Counted from the stretch's first letter, positions 1 through 8,989 are shown. The stretch: 50,574 nucleotides of DNA from JBJHDF01 sp050486405 (GCA_050486405.1 JBJHDF010000027.1:1-50574); one strand, 5' to 3'. Numbers and translations are program-made. The notes: generated by a model from the letters alone, not told the origin.

Positions 1-684
1 CAAACAGGCTATTCCATTATTTTGAATAGCTTTAAAAATGATCGCACTATCCTCACTTTCAAGGGGTCCAATAGCTCGTTGCAGTTTAGTGAATTGGGCA
101 AGGTAGATGCTGAATGGATCTATATTACCAGCATGATTGGTGAAAGCTTTACAACTATTGAGCAGGTTGTTTCACATTCTGACGCAAAAATCGTGTTTAA
201 CCCGAGTAGTTATCAGGCCAAGTTAGGCTATAAAAATCTTGGTTCACTACTTGCTGGTGTGGACATTCTAATTGTCAACTTGGAGGAGGCGTGCAAGTTG
301 ATGGGGCGCTCCTCGCGCATTACCGTGCATGCTGAGGAGATGCTCAAGGAATTGTCGATACTTGACCCGGAAATATTTGTCATTACCGATGGCAGTAGAG
401 GTGTATATGTCTACGAAAAGGAAACAAGCACCATGACTCATGGTTTACCTATTCCTGGAATAAAAGTTATAGAGACCACAGGGGCGGGCGATGCTTTAGG
501 TTCTGGGTTTACTGCTGGGTTGGCTAAAGGCTTGAGTCTGGATAAAGCCCTGTCACTCGGCATGTATAATGCCGAATCCGTGGTGCGCTCCAAGGGGGCA
601 AAGACAGGACTGTTAACTGCAAAGGAGGCCGAAGAAAAACTGGCTTCCTGTAACCGTGTTATTAAAAAGGCAGTATTGAAATAG
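1..684 (+). CDS. PfkB-family carbohydrate kinase, 5'-truncated by window start
   Basis: C-terminal 227 residues of a ribokinase/PfkB-type sugar kinase; the frame is open to the first base, so the true start lies outside the window. The visible part begins in the middle of the substrate lid region (TGYSII... followed by RTILTFKG). It contains the diagnostic PfkB signature near its end, TTGAGDALGSGF, whose GAGD holds the catalytic base Asp and the anion hole, and then the usual alanine/glycine-rich C-terminal helices. Such kinases phosphorylate fructose, ribose, tagatose-6-P, nucleosides and other substrates; the substrate cannot be read from this fragment. It lies 59 bp upstream of class II fructose-bisphosphate aldolase in the same direction, so a role in feeding hexose phosphate to the aldolase is a reasonable inference. 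No terminator separates the two. Confidence 0.9.
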   Translation, partial: QTGYSIILNSFKNDRTILTFKGSNSSLQFSELGKVDAEWIYITSMIGESFTTIEQVVSHSDAKIVFNPSSYQAKLGYKNLGSLLAGVDILIVNLEEACKLMGRSSRITVHAEEMLKELSILDPEIFVITDGSRGVYVYEKETSTMTHGLPIPGIKVIETTGAGDALGSGFTAGLAKGLSLDKALSLGMYNAESVVRSKGAKTGLLTAKEAEEKLASCNRVIKKAVLK

Positions 685-743
685 TTAAAGTCACCGCGCT
701 GATGTTTTAGATGTTGGTGCAATAGCAAAGTAGGGTTAAATCT

Positions 744-1820
744 ATGTCAAAATTACTTGATTTCGTAAAGCCGGGTGTCGTCACAGGTGATGATGTTCAA
801 AAAGTATTTGAGTTCGCAAAGAAGAATAAGTTTGCTCTGCCCGGAGTAAACGTAATTGGTACAGATTCAATCAATGCTGTTTTGGAGACTGCGGCAAAGG
901 TCCGCTCGCCTGTCATCATTCAATTCTCAAATGGCGGCGCTGCCTTTTTTGCGGGTAAAGGTTTGAAGTTGGATGGTCAAGGTAGCCAAATTCTAGGGGC
1001 TACTGCTGGCGCGAAGTATGTTCATGCCGTCGCAGAGGCCTATGGTGTTCCCGTTATTCTTCACACTGACCATGCGGCTAAAAAACTATTGCCATGGATC
1101 GACGGCCTGTTGGATGAGGGCGAAAAGTATTTTTCTGAAAAGGGAGTTCCGCTGTACTCGTCACATATGCTGGATTTGTCCGAAGAGCCGCTGGAAGAAA
1201 ATATCGAGATTTGCGCCGAGTATTTGCAGCGCATGTCGAAAATGAATATGACGTTGGAGATCGAGCTGGGTTGTACGGGTGGTGAGGAAGATGGTGTTGA
1301 CAATACCCATATGGATCAGTCCGACTTGTATACAAAGCCTGAAGATGTAGCCTACGCTTACGAAAAGCTTTCGGCCATCAGCCCGCGATTTACCATTGCT
1401 GCGTCATTCGGCAATGTGCACGGTGTTTACAAGCCCGGCAACGTAGTTCTTACGCCCACTATATTGCGTGACTCGCAAGCCCACTGCGCCGAAAAATTCG
1501 GTATTGCTGGTAATGCACTGACATTTGTATTTCATGGTGGCTCTGGGTCTACCAAAAAAGAAATTCAAGAGTCCATCAGTTATGGCGTGGTAAAAATGAA
1601 TATCGATACTGATACGCAGTGGGCGTTCTGGGATGGTGTTAGGCAGTACTACCACGCAAATGAAGCTTTCCTGCAGGGACAAATTGGCAATCCAACGGGT
1701 GAAGATGCACCTAACAAGAAATACTATGACCCCCGAGTTTGGTTGCGTCATGCGCAAACTTCCATGGTAACCCGTTTGGAGCAAGCCTTCGCCGACTTAA
1801 ATTGTGTTGATGTGTTGTAA
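744..1820 (+). CDS. fbaA: Class II fructose-bisphosphate aldolase
   Basis: 358-residue cytoplasmic zinc aldolase that cleaves fructose 1,6-bisphosphate to DHAP and glyceraldehyde 3-phosphate. It aligns by eye from first to last residue with E. coli FbaA and has the same length class. The catalytic Asp109 and zinc ligand His110 sit in HTDHA at the same numbers as in E. coli. The zinc-binding EIELGCTGGEEDGVDN segment, the GNVHGVYKPG zinc ligand segment, the phosphate-binding FHGGSGS and the NIDTDTQWA motif are all present, as is the conserved C-terminus ending in DVL. It is probably cotranscribed with the upstream sugar kinase and is followed by a strong intrinsic terminator. The base composition of this gene and the kinase is visibly lower in GC than the rest of the window. 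Confidence 0.98.
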   Translation: MSKLLDFVKPGVVTGDDVQKVFEFAKKNKFALPGVNVIGTDSINAVLETAAKVRSPVIIQFSNGGAAFFAGKGLKLDGQGSQILGATAGAKYVHAVAEAYGVPVILHTDHAAKKLLPWIDGLLDEGEKYFSEKGVPLYSSHMLDLSEEPLEENIEICAEYLQRMSKMNMTLEIELGCTGGEEDGVDNTHMDQSDLYTKPEDVAYAYEKLSAISPRFTIAASFGNVHGVYKPGNVVLTPTILRDSQAHCAEKFGIAGNALTFVFHGGSGSTKKEIQESISYGVVKMNIDTDTQWAFWDGVRQYYHANEAFLQGQIGNPTGEDAPNKKYYDPRVWLRHAQTSMVTRLEQAFADLNCVDVL

Positions 1821-1854
1821 TAAGTCTGGCAATAAATAACTGTCGTGGCCTTAT

Positions 1855-1889
1855 AAAACCCCGCAGCTATTAGATAGCTGCGGGGTTTT
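1855..1889 (+). terminator. Bidirectional intrinsic terminator after fbaA
   Basis: Perfect 12-bp stem CCCCGCAGCTAT / ATAGCTGCGGGG around a TAG loop, preceded by AAAA and followed by TTTT. It lies 35 bp past the fbaA stop and would terminate transcription in either direction. Confidence 0.93.
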
Positions 1890-1974
1890 CGCGCTTTGAT
1901 TGCGTCGCTCGTTGTTACGGCCCGAAGGGCAATACTCGCATAAGCCGCACTCTGATAACAATAAAGGTAACAAC

Positions 1975-3408
1975 ATGAAATCTCGATCAGTATTAACAGT
2001 TGGTCGTATTGTCGTAGCGGCGGCCGTTGTGGCCTTCTGCGTGCTTGCCTCCTCTTGTGGGAATACGCCATCGGAAAGTTTATCCGATTCGGTCGCCAGC
2101 CCCAGTATCACCTACGCTGCGTATACACCGTCAGCGTCCGATCTTGCCGTATCCAGAGAGCAGTACATTGATCAGTTTCAAGGGTTCTGGCTGGGTCAGT
2201 CAATCGGTAACTGGACCGGGCTGGTGACGGAGATGGTGAAGGTCGGCAATATCGGCGAATTTAAAACTGGCGACTTTTATACAAGGGAAGACTGGGGTCG
2301 GCCCGCAGAGCCGGCCATATGGTACGAGGAGCCGGTAGATTTTTCCGATACTATCGACTTTGTTTTTGTTGATAAGGACGGTATATGGGGCGCCGATGAT
2401 GACACCGACATCGAGTACATGTATCAGTATCTGCTCTACACCAATGAAACCAGCGTGCTGACGCCGGAACGGATCAGGGATGGCTGGCTGCACCATATCT
2501 ACTCGCAAAAGGAGAAAACTCCTTTTGGTATTGATCCCGATGGCAACTACGAGAATTTTCTCTGGGTATCCAACCAAAGGGCCTATAACCTGATGGAGGA
2601 AAAAGGCATGCTGCCTCCAGACACCGGCCGCCCGGAGAATAACGAGCACTTTGATATGATCGACGCCCAGCTCACCACGGAGATCTTTGGCCTGTATGCA
2701 CCGGGCAGACCGGATGTGGCGCTGCGCATGGCGTATCTGCCCATTCGCACCACGGCCTCGGAGAACGCCGCATGGATTGCCGAGTTTTACGTCATCATGC
2801 ATGCTCTGGCGCCGTTGCGAGCGGACGAGCTGTCCATGGACGATCGGGTAAAGTGGATGGCCAGCGAAGCACGCAAGCATTTGCCCAATGACTCCTATGC
2901 GGCCGCGATGTACGATTTCGTGCTCAGTCGCTACCAGGCGCGCGTACCCTGGGAGCAGGCCCGCGACGAGATCTATGTGCGCTATCAAGTTGATCAGCAG
3001 GACGGCTATGACCTCACCTCGCGCAATCTCTACTGCAACGGGTGTTTTGCCGCCGGCATAAATTATGCCGCCAGTTTGGTTAGCCTTTTCTGGGGCGAGG
3101 GCGATATCAAGGAGACCATCAAGATTGCCACCCTGGCCGGGTGGGATTCGGACAATCCGGCCGCCACATGGGGCGGTTTACTGGGCTTTATGATTGGCAA
3201 GAGCGGCGTTGAGGCGGCCTTTGGCAGAACGTTCAGCAATCGCTTCAATATTCACCGCACCCGCCGCAACTTTCCCAACGATGGCCTCGATACCTTTGAG
3301 AATATGGCGCGTGTGGGCGTGTTTGTGGTTGACCGGGTGGTACAGGAAGAGATGGGGGGAGGCGTCGACCTGAATGAAAACCTGTGGTACATACCCGCCA
3401 TGCATTGA
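1975..3408 (+). CDS. ADP-ribosylglycohydrolase-family lipoprotein
   Basis: 477 residues. The ATG at 1975 is chosen because it follows an AAAGG ribosome site and opens a lipoprotein signal peptide: MKSR, a hydrophobic stretch, then lipobox LASSC, so Cys about residue 27 should be lipidated. The mature part matches the ADP-ribosylglycohydrolase/dinitrogenase-reductase-activating hydrolase fold. The first dimetal motif DDDTD is at residues 141-145 and the second, GWDSDNPAA (D391, D393), corresponds to the family's GGDTDT-A motif. Most characterised members are cytoplasmic and remove ADP-ribose from proteins; a secreted, lipid-anchored member in a sugar-utilisation block more likely acts on a small glycoside or periplasmic target, which is inference. 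It is convergent with the phosphorylase gene and separated from it by a 12-bp hairpin. Confidence 0.83.
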   Translation: MKSRSVLTVGRIVVAAAVVAFCVLASSCGNTPSESLSDSVASPSITYAAYTPSASDLAVSREQYIDQFQGFWLGQSIGNWTGLVTEMVKVGNIGEFKTGDFYTREDWGRPAEPAIWYEEPVDFSDTIDFVFVDKDGIWGADDDTDIEYMYQYLLYTNETSVLTPERIRDGWLHHIYSQKEKTPFGIDPDGNYENFLWVSNQRAYNLMEEKGMLPPDTGRPENNEHFDMIDAQLTTEIFGLYAPGRPDVALRMAYLPIRTTASENAAWIAEFYVIMHALAPLRADELSMDDRVKWMASEARKHLPNDSYAAAMYDFVLSRYQARVPWEQARDEIYVRYQVDQQDGYDLTSRNLYCNGCFAAGINYAASLVSLFWGEGDIKETIKIATLAGWDSDNPAATWGGLLGFMIGKSGVEAAFGRTFSNRFNIHRTRRNFPNDGLDTFENMARVGVFVVDRVVQEEMGGGVDLNENLWYIPAMH

Positions 3409-3410
3409 GG

Positions 3411-3440
3411 GCAGTGCAGGGGTTGACTCCCCTGCACTGC
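3411..3440. terminator. Hairpin between convergent genes
   Basis: Perfect 12-bp stem GCAGTGCAGGGG / CCCCTGCACTGC with a 6-nt loop, exactly in the gap between the stops of the ADP-ribosylglycohydrolase-like gene and the phosphorylase gene. There is no U tract on either side, so it may be a weak or Rho-assisted bidirectional terminator. Confidence 0.6.
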
Positions 3441-3455
3441 TCGTGGGCCGGCGTA

Positions 3456-6400
3456 CTACTTCAGGCGCGGGGTCAGTGCCACGTCGATGCGCGTGACCTT
3501 GCCGCGTTTGTCGAAGATCGACAGCGCGGTTTCGGCGTCGATGCGGTCGCCGTCGATGGCCTGTGTGCTGCCGTCGTTTAAATGCAGAAGTATCTGCGTT
3601 TGTTTCGATAACGTGTAGACCACGGGAACCTGGCAGTAAGTGAATGCCAGTTGGCCCGGCTGCAGCTTAATCTTGCCCTTGTTGCCCGCCACATCGTAGT
3701 AGGCCAGCGTTGCTGCCTCGGTGAGAAACTCCGACTCGCGCAACAGGATGGGTTCGAAACGGATCTCGCCGCCTTGTACTGTTACGCCCATTTCCGCCAG
3801 GCGAGTGATGACCTCCTCCTTTACCTGCCCGGTCATGCCGGGCTGCTTGGCACCCGCGAAGCCCGGCGTGTGGGAGTAGGGATCGGTGGGGAAGGCGCCG
3901 TAGTTCTTCGGCGTTTTGTTGAAGCCGATGCCTTCGCGGATATCGAAGTAGGCGTCGGCGAGCTTGCCGATAACTGCTTTGCTGGCGCCTTCGCGTACGG
4001 CTTTTTGGTAGTTTTCCTGGGCCGCCAGCAGCAGTTTGGACACCATGTGCCAGTAGATTGAGCCGAGCCCCTCGTAGGCGTACATGCCTCCGGAGCGACC
4101 GGTAAAGGCGCGGTGGTTGAACACCGACTCGAAAATATCGGTGACCCGCTTTGCGTCCTTGTCCACCAATTCCGCGTAGCCTTGATGGCGCAAGCTGTTG
4201 AGTGCTGCCTTGACGCTGTTGGCGTTATTGAAACTGCCGTTAAAGTGGTAGTTGCCGTCGCAGTCCCGTTCGATCAGGTCGGTGTTGCCATCGGCTACCA
4301 GTGTTTTGAGCAGGTCTGTTTGCTCAACCTTTGCGGCGGGCAGAATATTCTTGTCCACAAAGCGCGTCAGCTCGCGATCCGGGTACAGCAGGTAGCTGTG
4401 CTGGCGCTCTGTGTAAATGGCCGAGTTGCGCAGGGCGGTGAGCACTTGCACGGCTTCTTCGCAACTGAGGTAGCCGGAGCTGAGCACCGCCACCTGGCCT
4501 TCCAGCATTTCGTAGAGATAGTCGATCTTGATCCCGTCGTCACTGGCGGTCATTAAATTGTAGGCGTGATACAGACCGTCGTCGCGCTTGTTGGCGCGAA
4601 TGGTGTGATCAATGTATTCCAGAGACAACCGGGTAAAGTCGATCAGGTCGGCGGTCTTGAGTGTGACGCGCTCGCCGGAAAAGGCGTTGGCGTAGATGTT
4701 GCTGCGGAAGTCCGAGCCGGCCTGCCCCAGGCCATCGAGTATGGCCTTGCGATCGGCGTCGCTGATTTTGCCCTGCAGCTTGCTTTTGTGGTCGCTGAAC
4801 ACCTGGCGAATGGCGTGCAGCAGGCCGACGATCTCCCGGGAGATGGCTACCTCTTCAAGATCGATATCACTGAACAGATCCAGCAGGTACTGCTGATAGC
4901 GACGGGTGTAATACAGCGTGACCATGGAAACGCCGTAGCCCACCAGCGCGTTGTTGGCGTCGTTCCACTCCGGGCGCTGGGTGTTCATCCAAATGCCGCC
5001 TTCGGGAATGAAGTTGGACAACTTGGATAATACCGCAGCCAACAGCTTTTCGGTAAGGTTGACGTGCACTACCTCGCCTTTGCCGTTCCACACCAGGCGA
5101 CCGTCGGCGCCAACGGCGGCGACGCGCTTATCCACTTTGGCCTCGCGTTGCCCGTCGTATTCGATGGTGTTGTGCGGATCTTCCAGCAAGGCGCTGTAGG
5201 GTTTGATGCTGTAGGGTACATTGGCGTAGGAAAAAATCTCCCGCGACAGAAAATTCTTCAGTGTGCCCGGGTGGTGGTTGCGGGAAAACTCGAGAAACTT
5301 GAGCAGGTAGATAATCTGGTGGTCACCCCAGTAGCCGATATTGGACCAGGGGTCGTTGGGGTCAAGCTTTTCCCAGTCGATGCCTTTCTTGGTGATGCGA
5401 TAGGGGTTGTAGCCGTCCGCGGTGGAGGCGTTGACGAACTTGCAGATCATGCTCTCGACAAAATTGGGAATGGAAAAGCTCAGGGCCTCCCAGTTCTGGA
5501 AAATGTCGCGCCAGTTGCCCTGGAAGTTGAGCAGTTTGGAGCCGTCCTTGTTTTTCAGCTCAATGGCAAACTTGTTCCAGGGGCGTGAAGGGTCGCCGTG
5601 GCGCCGGCTGAACGTCAGCGGCAGGTACTCATAGCACAGGCGCTCCAGATTGGCGTCGTTCTGCTTGCTGGCGGCTGCAATCAGGTCGCTGTAGTGCGTG
5701 GTGTCGGCCAGCGCGTTCAGAAAGCGCTCATTGGCCTGATAGGTGTTGGTGTTAAAGGTCTTGATAAATTTGATCAGATCCTGCTTGCCCACGTTGTAGT
5801 TATCATCGAACAATCCGCCACGCATGACGTTGAACAGTACATTGGCAAAATGATGGTTGGCGCTGAGTACGTCCGCGCTCACTTGAGCGCCGTCGGCAGT
5901 GGCAACGATACGCTCAAGGTTTTCCGTGCCGACAGCGATGTCGCGGTACAGTTCTCCGCGCAGGTTGTCGTTGCGGCGGATCCAGGCCATCAGGTTTTTA
6001 ACAGCGCTGGGCCCCTGGTTGATTTCAGCGACTATGTTCCATTCCAGATTGCTGCCGGCGCTGAGTGCAACTGTGCTGTGTACAAAGTAGGCGCCGCGAC
6101 GGCCGCGCACATCGGTTTCCTGGCTGGGGCTGATGCCGTTGCGAAAGGCATCCAGTTGCAGAGAGGAAACGAGTTTTTGCGATTGTGGCAGACCTTCGGA
6201 CCAGACTGTTGTGGCCGACAGCGCTTCGCTCGGCTCGGCCCGGTCCACGAGAATCGAACTCATGGTATAAATGCCAACGCCGGTTGCCGCATCCAGTTCG
6301 TTCTTCTTGTAGGCATCAACCAGACAGCTGACGCTTCGCTGTGCGTCCAGTTCCACGCCGTAGGGCAGCAGGTTCTGAATGCCGTCGAGCAGCTCTACGG

Positions 6401-6920
6401 AGATATCGTCGCTGCCGTGGTTGTGCAGGCAGGAGGTTTTTACAAAACCGAACTTGTCGGAGGTGCTAAGTGTATACTGGAAGCTGATGTTCAGATCGCG
6501 ATTGACTTCTTCAAAAATCAGCTTGTCGCCGACAACGTTTTTGTAGAGGTTGCGGGTAATATTGTAGACGCCGTCGTAGCGTGTAGAAAAAGGCTCCCAG
6601 AGTGAGGTGCGGCCCTTGTGGGTGACAAGAAAGATGGATTTACTGCCCGTGTTCTCGAAGTTTTCTGTTACTTTGTCGTCCGTGTAGTAGGGGAAAAGGG
6701 CGTTTTCGGCATCGATGCGACCGGCGGTCAGACCGCCAGTGGTGGAAATATAGAGCCAGTGATCAGAGTCGCTGACAACGCTGATAAAAAACGGGTCCAT
6801 GCGGTTGTAGTTGCCGATCTTGTAAAAACTTTCGCCGTTTATTTCGACGTATTGACCGGTGACATCGGCGAACTCACTGCTCTTTACAGTTTCGCCCAAA
6901 TAAACAGTTTTGTTCCCCAT
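3456..6920 (-). CDS. Giant GH94-like glycoside phosphorylase (probable beta-glucan oligosaccharide phosphorylase)
   Basis: 1154 residues from the ATG at 6920, which has an AAGG site 6 nt upstream; a longer in-frame extension to 7091 lacks one. There is no signal peptide, so it is cytoplasmic. The N-terminal half is beta-sandwich-like, and the second half is an (alpha/alpha)6 barrel of the GH94-related phosphorylase superfamily. The motif RPEWNDANN at residues 651-659 corresponds to the GH94 segment (A/G)DWND that carries the general-acid Asp, here D654, and GYWGDHQ upstream resembles the YWY-DDH region of the barrel. Cellobiose and chitobiose phosphorylases are about 800 residues. The size of about 1150 fits the beta-1,3-oligoglucan phosphorylase families GH149/GH161 better, but I cannot decide the family or linkage by eye. 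It is divergent from the GPH symporter gene, suggesting import then phosphorolysis to glucose 1-phosphate. Confidence 0.72.
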   Translation of the reverse strand: MGNKTVYLGETVKSSEFADVTGQYVEINGESFYKIGNYNRMDPFFISVVSDSDHWLYISTTGGLTAGRIDAENALFPYYTDDKVTENFENTGSKSIFLVTHKGRTSLWEPFSTRYDGVYNITRNLYKNVVGDKLIFEEVNRDLNISFQYTLSTSDKFGFVKTSCLHNHGSDDISVELLDGIQNLLPYGVELDAQRSVSCLVDAYKKNELDAATGVGIYTMSSILVDRAEPSEALSATTVWSEGLPQSQKLVSSLQLDAFRNGISPSQETDVRGRRGAYFVHSTVALSAGSNLEWNIVAEINQGPSAVKNLMAWIRRNDNLRGELYRDIAVGTENLERIVATADGAQVSADVLSANHHFANVLFNVMRGGLFDDNYNVGKQDLIKFIKTFNTNTYQANERFLNALADTTHYSDLIAAASKQNDANLERLCYEYLPLTFSRRHGDPSRPWNKFAIELKNKDGSKLLNFQGNWRDIFQNWEALSFSIPNFVESMICKFVNASTADGYNPYRITKKGIDWEKLDPNDPWSNIGYWGDHQIIYLLKFLEFSRNHHPGTLKNFLSREIFSYANVPYSIKPYSALLEDPHNTIEYDGQREAKVDKRVAAVGADGRLVWNGKGEVVHVNLTEKLLAAVLSKLSNFIPEGGIWMNTQRPEWNDANNALVGYGVSMVTLYYTRRYQQYLLDLFSDIDLEEVAISREIVGLLHAIRQVFSDHKSKLQGKISDADRKAILDGLGQAGSDFRSNIYANAFSGERVTLKTADLIDFTRLSLEYIDHTIRANKRDDGLYHAYNLMTASDDGIKIDYLYEMLEGQVAVLSSGYLSCEEAVQVLTALRNSAIYTERQHSYLLYPDRELTRFVDKNILPAAKVEQTDLLKTLVADGNTDLIERDCDGNYHFNGSFNNANSVKAALNSLRHQGYAELVDKDAKRVTDIFESVFNHRAFTGRSGGMYAYEGLGSIYWHMVSKLLLAAQENYQKAVREGASKAVIGKLADAYFDIREGIGFNKTPKNYGAFPTDPYSHTPGFAGAKQPGMTGQVKEEVITRLAEMGVTVQGGEIRFEPILLRESEFLTEAATLAYYDVAGNKGKIKLQPGQLAFTYCQVPVVYTLSKQTQILLHLNDGSTQAIDGDRIDAETALSIFDKRGKVTRIDVALTPRLK

Positions 6921-6987
6921 AAGTAACCTTTTACGACTTCTATAGTTGTTCGGAAAAGCGGCAAAAACGAGTGCTTTGGCGCGGCAC

Positions 6988-6993
6988 ATTATA
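6988..6993 (-). promoter_or_regulatory. Candidate -10 box of the phosphorylase gene
   Basis: Read on the minus strand this is a perfect TATAAT, about 70 bp upstream of the start at 6920. No good -35 hexamer is placed 16-18 bp upstream, consistent with an activator-dependent promoter. Confidence 0.45.
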
Positions 6994-7057
6994 CAGGACG
7001 GGGGTAGGCAGTACAGCGACCGCCCCTGCTTCTGGCAGTGGCGTGCGAGGCACAATA

Positions 7058-7072
7058 TGGTCACATTGACCA
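7058..7072. promoter_or_regulatory. 15-bp palindrome in the divergent phosphorylase/symporter region
   Basis: TGGTCA-CAT-TGACCA, a perfect 6-bp inverted repeat in the 385-bp intergenic region 6921-7305, which contains no convincing gene. It lies about 65 bp upstream of the candidate -10 box of the phosphorylase and about 235 bp upstream of the symporter start. It has the size and symmetry of a dimeric regulator site. The regulator is not in the window. Confidence 0.45.
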
Positions 7073-7271
7073 CAATGGTGCCGGGCGACAACTGGTCCGG
7101 GCCTCAGGCTGCCGGGTAGCTGGATTGGAAATCAGCTTTTGTGGTAGATTACGCAGGCGCTACTGCCTCTCGCCCGGGCCTCTGCCCGGAGGCCACCCAG
7201 AGCCACCGGGGCGGCGGCGCCAGATAATAATAACGATTCCTCTAGTAGGGTTGACTCTCTCACAAGCACCG

Positions 7272-7284
7272 GTTGCAAAGCAAC
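7272..7284 (+). promoter_or_regulatory. Small inverted repeat just before the symporter ribosome site
   Basis: GTTGC-AAA-GCAAC, a perfect 5-bp inverted repeat ending 12 bp before the AGG of the ribosome site. It could be an operator (LacI-family operators have similar size) or an mRNA hairpin near the start. The function is unproven. Confidence 0.35.
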
Positions 7285-7305
7285 GGATTATATTTAGGTG
7301 GTACT

Positions 7306-8823
7306 ATGAGAAGAGAAAACTCGCTTAAGACAGCGCCTGGGGATAGGGTTCCATTTGGGCAAAAGGCTGCATTTGGTGTGGGGATGCTTGCCAACCAAAT
7401 GTTCCATGCCCTGATGATGGTGTTTACCGTATTTCTGGTGATGGCTCTGAATATGGATCCCCTGCTGGCAGGGATCCTGGCGGCAGCTCCCCGTGTGTTC
7501 GACGCTATTACCGACCCCATTATGGGCTACGTCACTGACAATGCCCGAACCCGCTGGGGTCGGCGGCGTCCCTTTATCTTTGTAGGGGCCATTCTGGCTG
7601 GTTTGTCCTACATACTGATGTGGCAGCTACACCCGGAGAATTCCACACTCTACAATTTTTTCTACTTCCTGTTTATGTCCCTGGTTTTCTATCTGGGATA
7701 CACCATATTTGCTACGCCACTGATAGCACTGGGCTATGAAATGAGCTCGGATTATCACGAGCGCACCAGCATCATGGCGGTTTCCCAGTGGATTGGCCAG
7801 ATTGCCTGGATGGTTACTCCTTGGGCCTGGGTGATCGTTTTTCTGCCTATGTTCGATAGCCCAGCTCAAGGGTCGCGCGAGCTCGCGGTCGTGGTGGGGA
7901 CGGCCTGTATGCTATTGGCTTTGGTGCCGGCGATTTTATGCAAAGAGCCCCCGCTTCCCGCCACCCATGAGTCCAAGTTGTCGCTAAACGACTTCGCCAC
8001 AAATCTGCGCAGCTTCTTCGGCGCCATTTCCGAAACCTTAAAGTGCCGGCCTTTTTTGATTCTGTGTGCGGCAACTTTCCTTGTGTTCAACGCCTACATA
8101 GTGATTACTCAGTTCCAGTACTACATCTTCGTTCACTATGTCTTTGGTGGCGACGGTGGCGCCGTCGGAACTTACCCAGCCTGGTATGGTACGCTGGCGG
8201 CGTTTTCCACGGTGCTTGTGGCCATTCCTCTCGTCGCTTGGCTGGCGAGGCGGATTGGTAAGCGCAATGCCTTTGTAATCGCCATGTCCATTTCGGTGGT
8301 CGGTTACCTATTGAAATTCTGGTTCTTTAGTCCAGAAATGCCGTGGTTGATTTTCTTAACGTTACCGCTGACCTCCTGCGGTATCGGCGGGTTGTTTACG
8401 CTGATGATGTCCATGACCTCCGATGTGTGCGACGTAGACGAGTTGAATAGTGGCCAACGCCGCGAGGGTATGTTCGCCGCAGTTTATTGGTGGTTTGTCA
8501 AACTGGGGCAGGCGATCGCCATGTTCCTAGGTGGTCTCACTTTGAGTTTGGTGGGGTTCGATGAGTCGGCGGGGGCCATCCAGACGGAAGCAACCATGAC
8601 ACAGCTGCGCTTGGCCGACGCCATCATTCCCGCTGTGGGTACGCTACTCGGAATCATTGTAATGAAATGGTACGACGTGGATGAGGCGGCGGCGCAGGAG
8701 GTGCGTGACAAGCTCGAAGCGCGCCGTGGCAAGAAGACCATCTATACGGAAAGTGATGATGAAGGCGTCATTATCAATACGGATACCGATATCGATGGCA
8801 CCAAGGCACCTGCCGCAACCTGA
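7306..8823 (+). CDS. GPH-family (MelB-type) sugar:cation symporter
   Basis: 505 residues from the ATG at 7306, which is preceded by TTAGGTGG. This is a twelve-helix inner-membrane transporter of the glycoside-pentoside-hexuronide family within the MFS. The N-terminal half carries the diagnostic loop PRVFDAITDPIMGYVTDN followed by RTRWGRRRPFI, the GPH version of the MFS loop 2-3 motif. The mid-protein segment TSDVCDVDELNSGQRREGMF is also typical of the family. It probably couples uptake of an oligosaccharide or sugar to Na+ or H+. It is divergent from the giant phosphorylase and shares its 385-bp control region, so the likely substrate is that enzyme's oligosaccharide. The C-terminal tail of about 50 residues is charged and cytosolic. 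It is followed by an intrinsic terminator. Confidence 0.92.
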   Translation: MRRENSLKTAPGDRVPFGQKAAFGVGMLANQMFHALMMVFTVFLVMALNMDPLLAGILAAAPRVFDAITDPIMGYVTDNARTRWGRRRPFIFVGAILAGLSYILMWQLHPENSTLYNFFYFLFMSLVFYLGYTIFATPLIALGYEMSSDYHERTSIMAVSQWIGQIAWMVTPWAWVIVFLPMFDSPAQGSRELAVVVGTACMLLALVPAILCKEPPLPATHESKLSLNDFATNLRSFFGAISETLKCRPFLILCAATFLVFNAYIVITQFQYYIFVHYVFGGDGGAVGTYPAWYGTLAAFSTVLVAIPLVAWLARRIGKRNAFVIAMSISVVGYLLKFWFFSPEMPWLIFLTLPLTSCGIGGLFTLMMSMTSDVCDVDELNSGQRREGMFAAVYWWFVKLGQAIAMFLGGLTLSLVGFDESAGAIQTEATMTQLRLADAIIPAVGTLLGIIVMKWYDVDEAAAQEVRDKLEARRGKKTIYTESDDEGVIINTDTDIDGTKAPAAT

Positions 8824-8840
8824 TCCTTGTTGATCCAAGC

Positions 8841-8878
8841 AAAAAGCCGAATCTTTCTTCGGGGGGGTTCGGCTTTTT
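8841..8878 (+). terminator. Intrinsic terminator after the symporter gene
   Basis: AAAAAGCCGAA pairs with TTCGGCTTTTT across a 16-nt loop, and the 3' arm ends in a T run. It lies 18 bp past the stop codon. Confidence 0.85.
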
Positions 8879-8973
8879 CGTTTTCCCGTACCACGCCTTT
8901 GGTGCCTCGTCAGAGCTGGTTTATACTCGTCGGCCGTGAGAGAAAGGCGCCAACCGAGCGCCGTCTATAGCCT

Positions 8974-8989
8974 GCCGACCCCGGTCGGC
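8974..8989 (+). promoter_or_regulatory. GC-rich hairpin in the leader of the TonB receptor gene
   Basis: GCCGAC-CCCG-GTCGGC, a stable 6-bp stem 21 bp before the GTG start at 9011. It is close enough to the ribosome site (GGGAGAG) to influence translation. I looked for a cobalamin riboswitch here and did not find its core. Confidence 0.35.

Noticed and set aside
5598..6605. 335-codon plus-strand frame opposite the phosphorylase
   Set aside because: No ribosome site or family match; the minus-strand protein is continuous through it.
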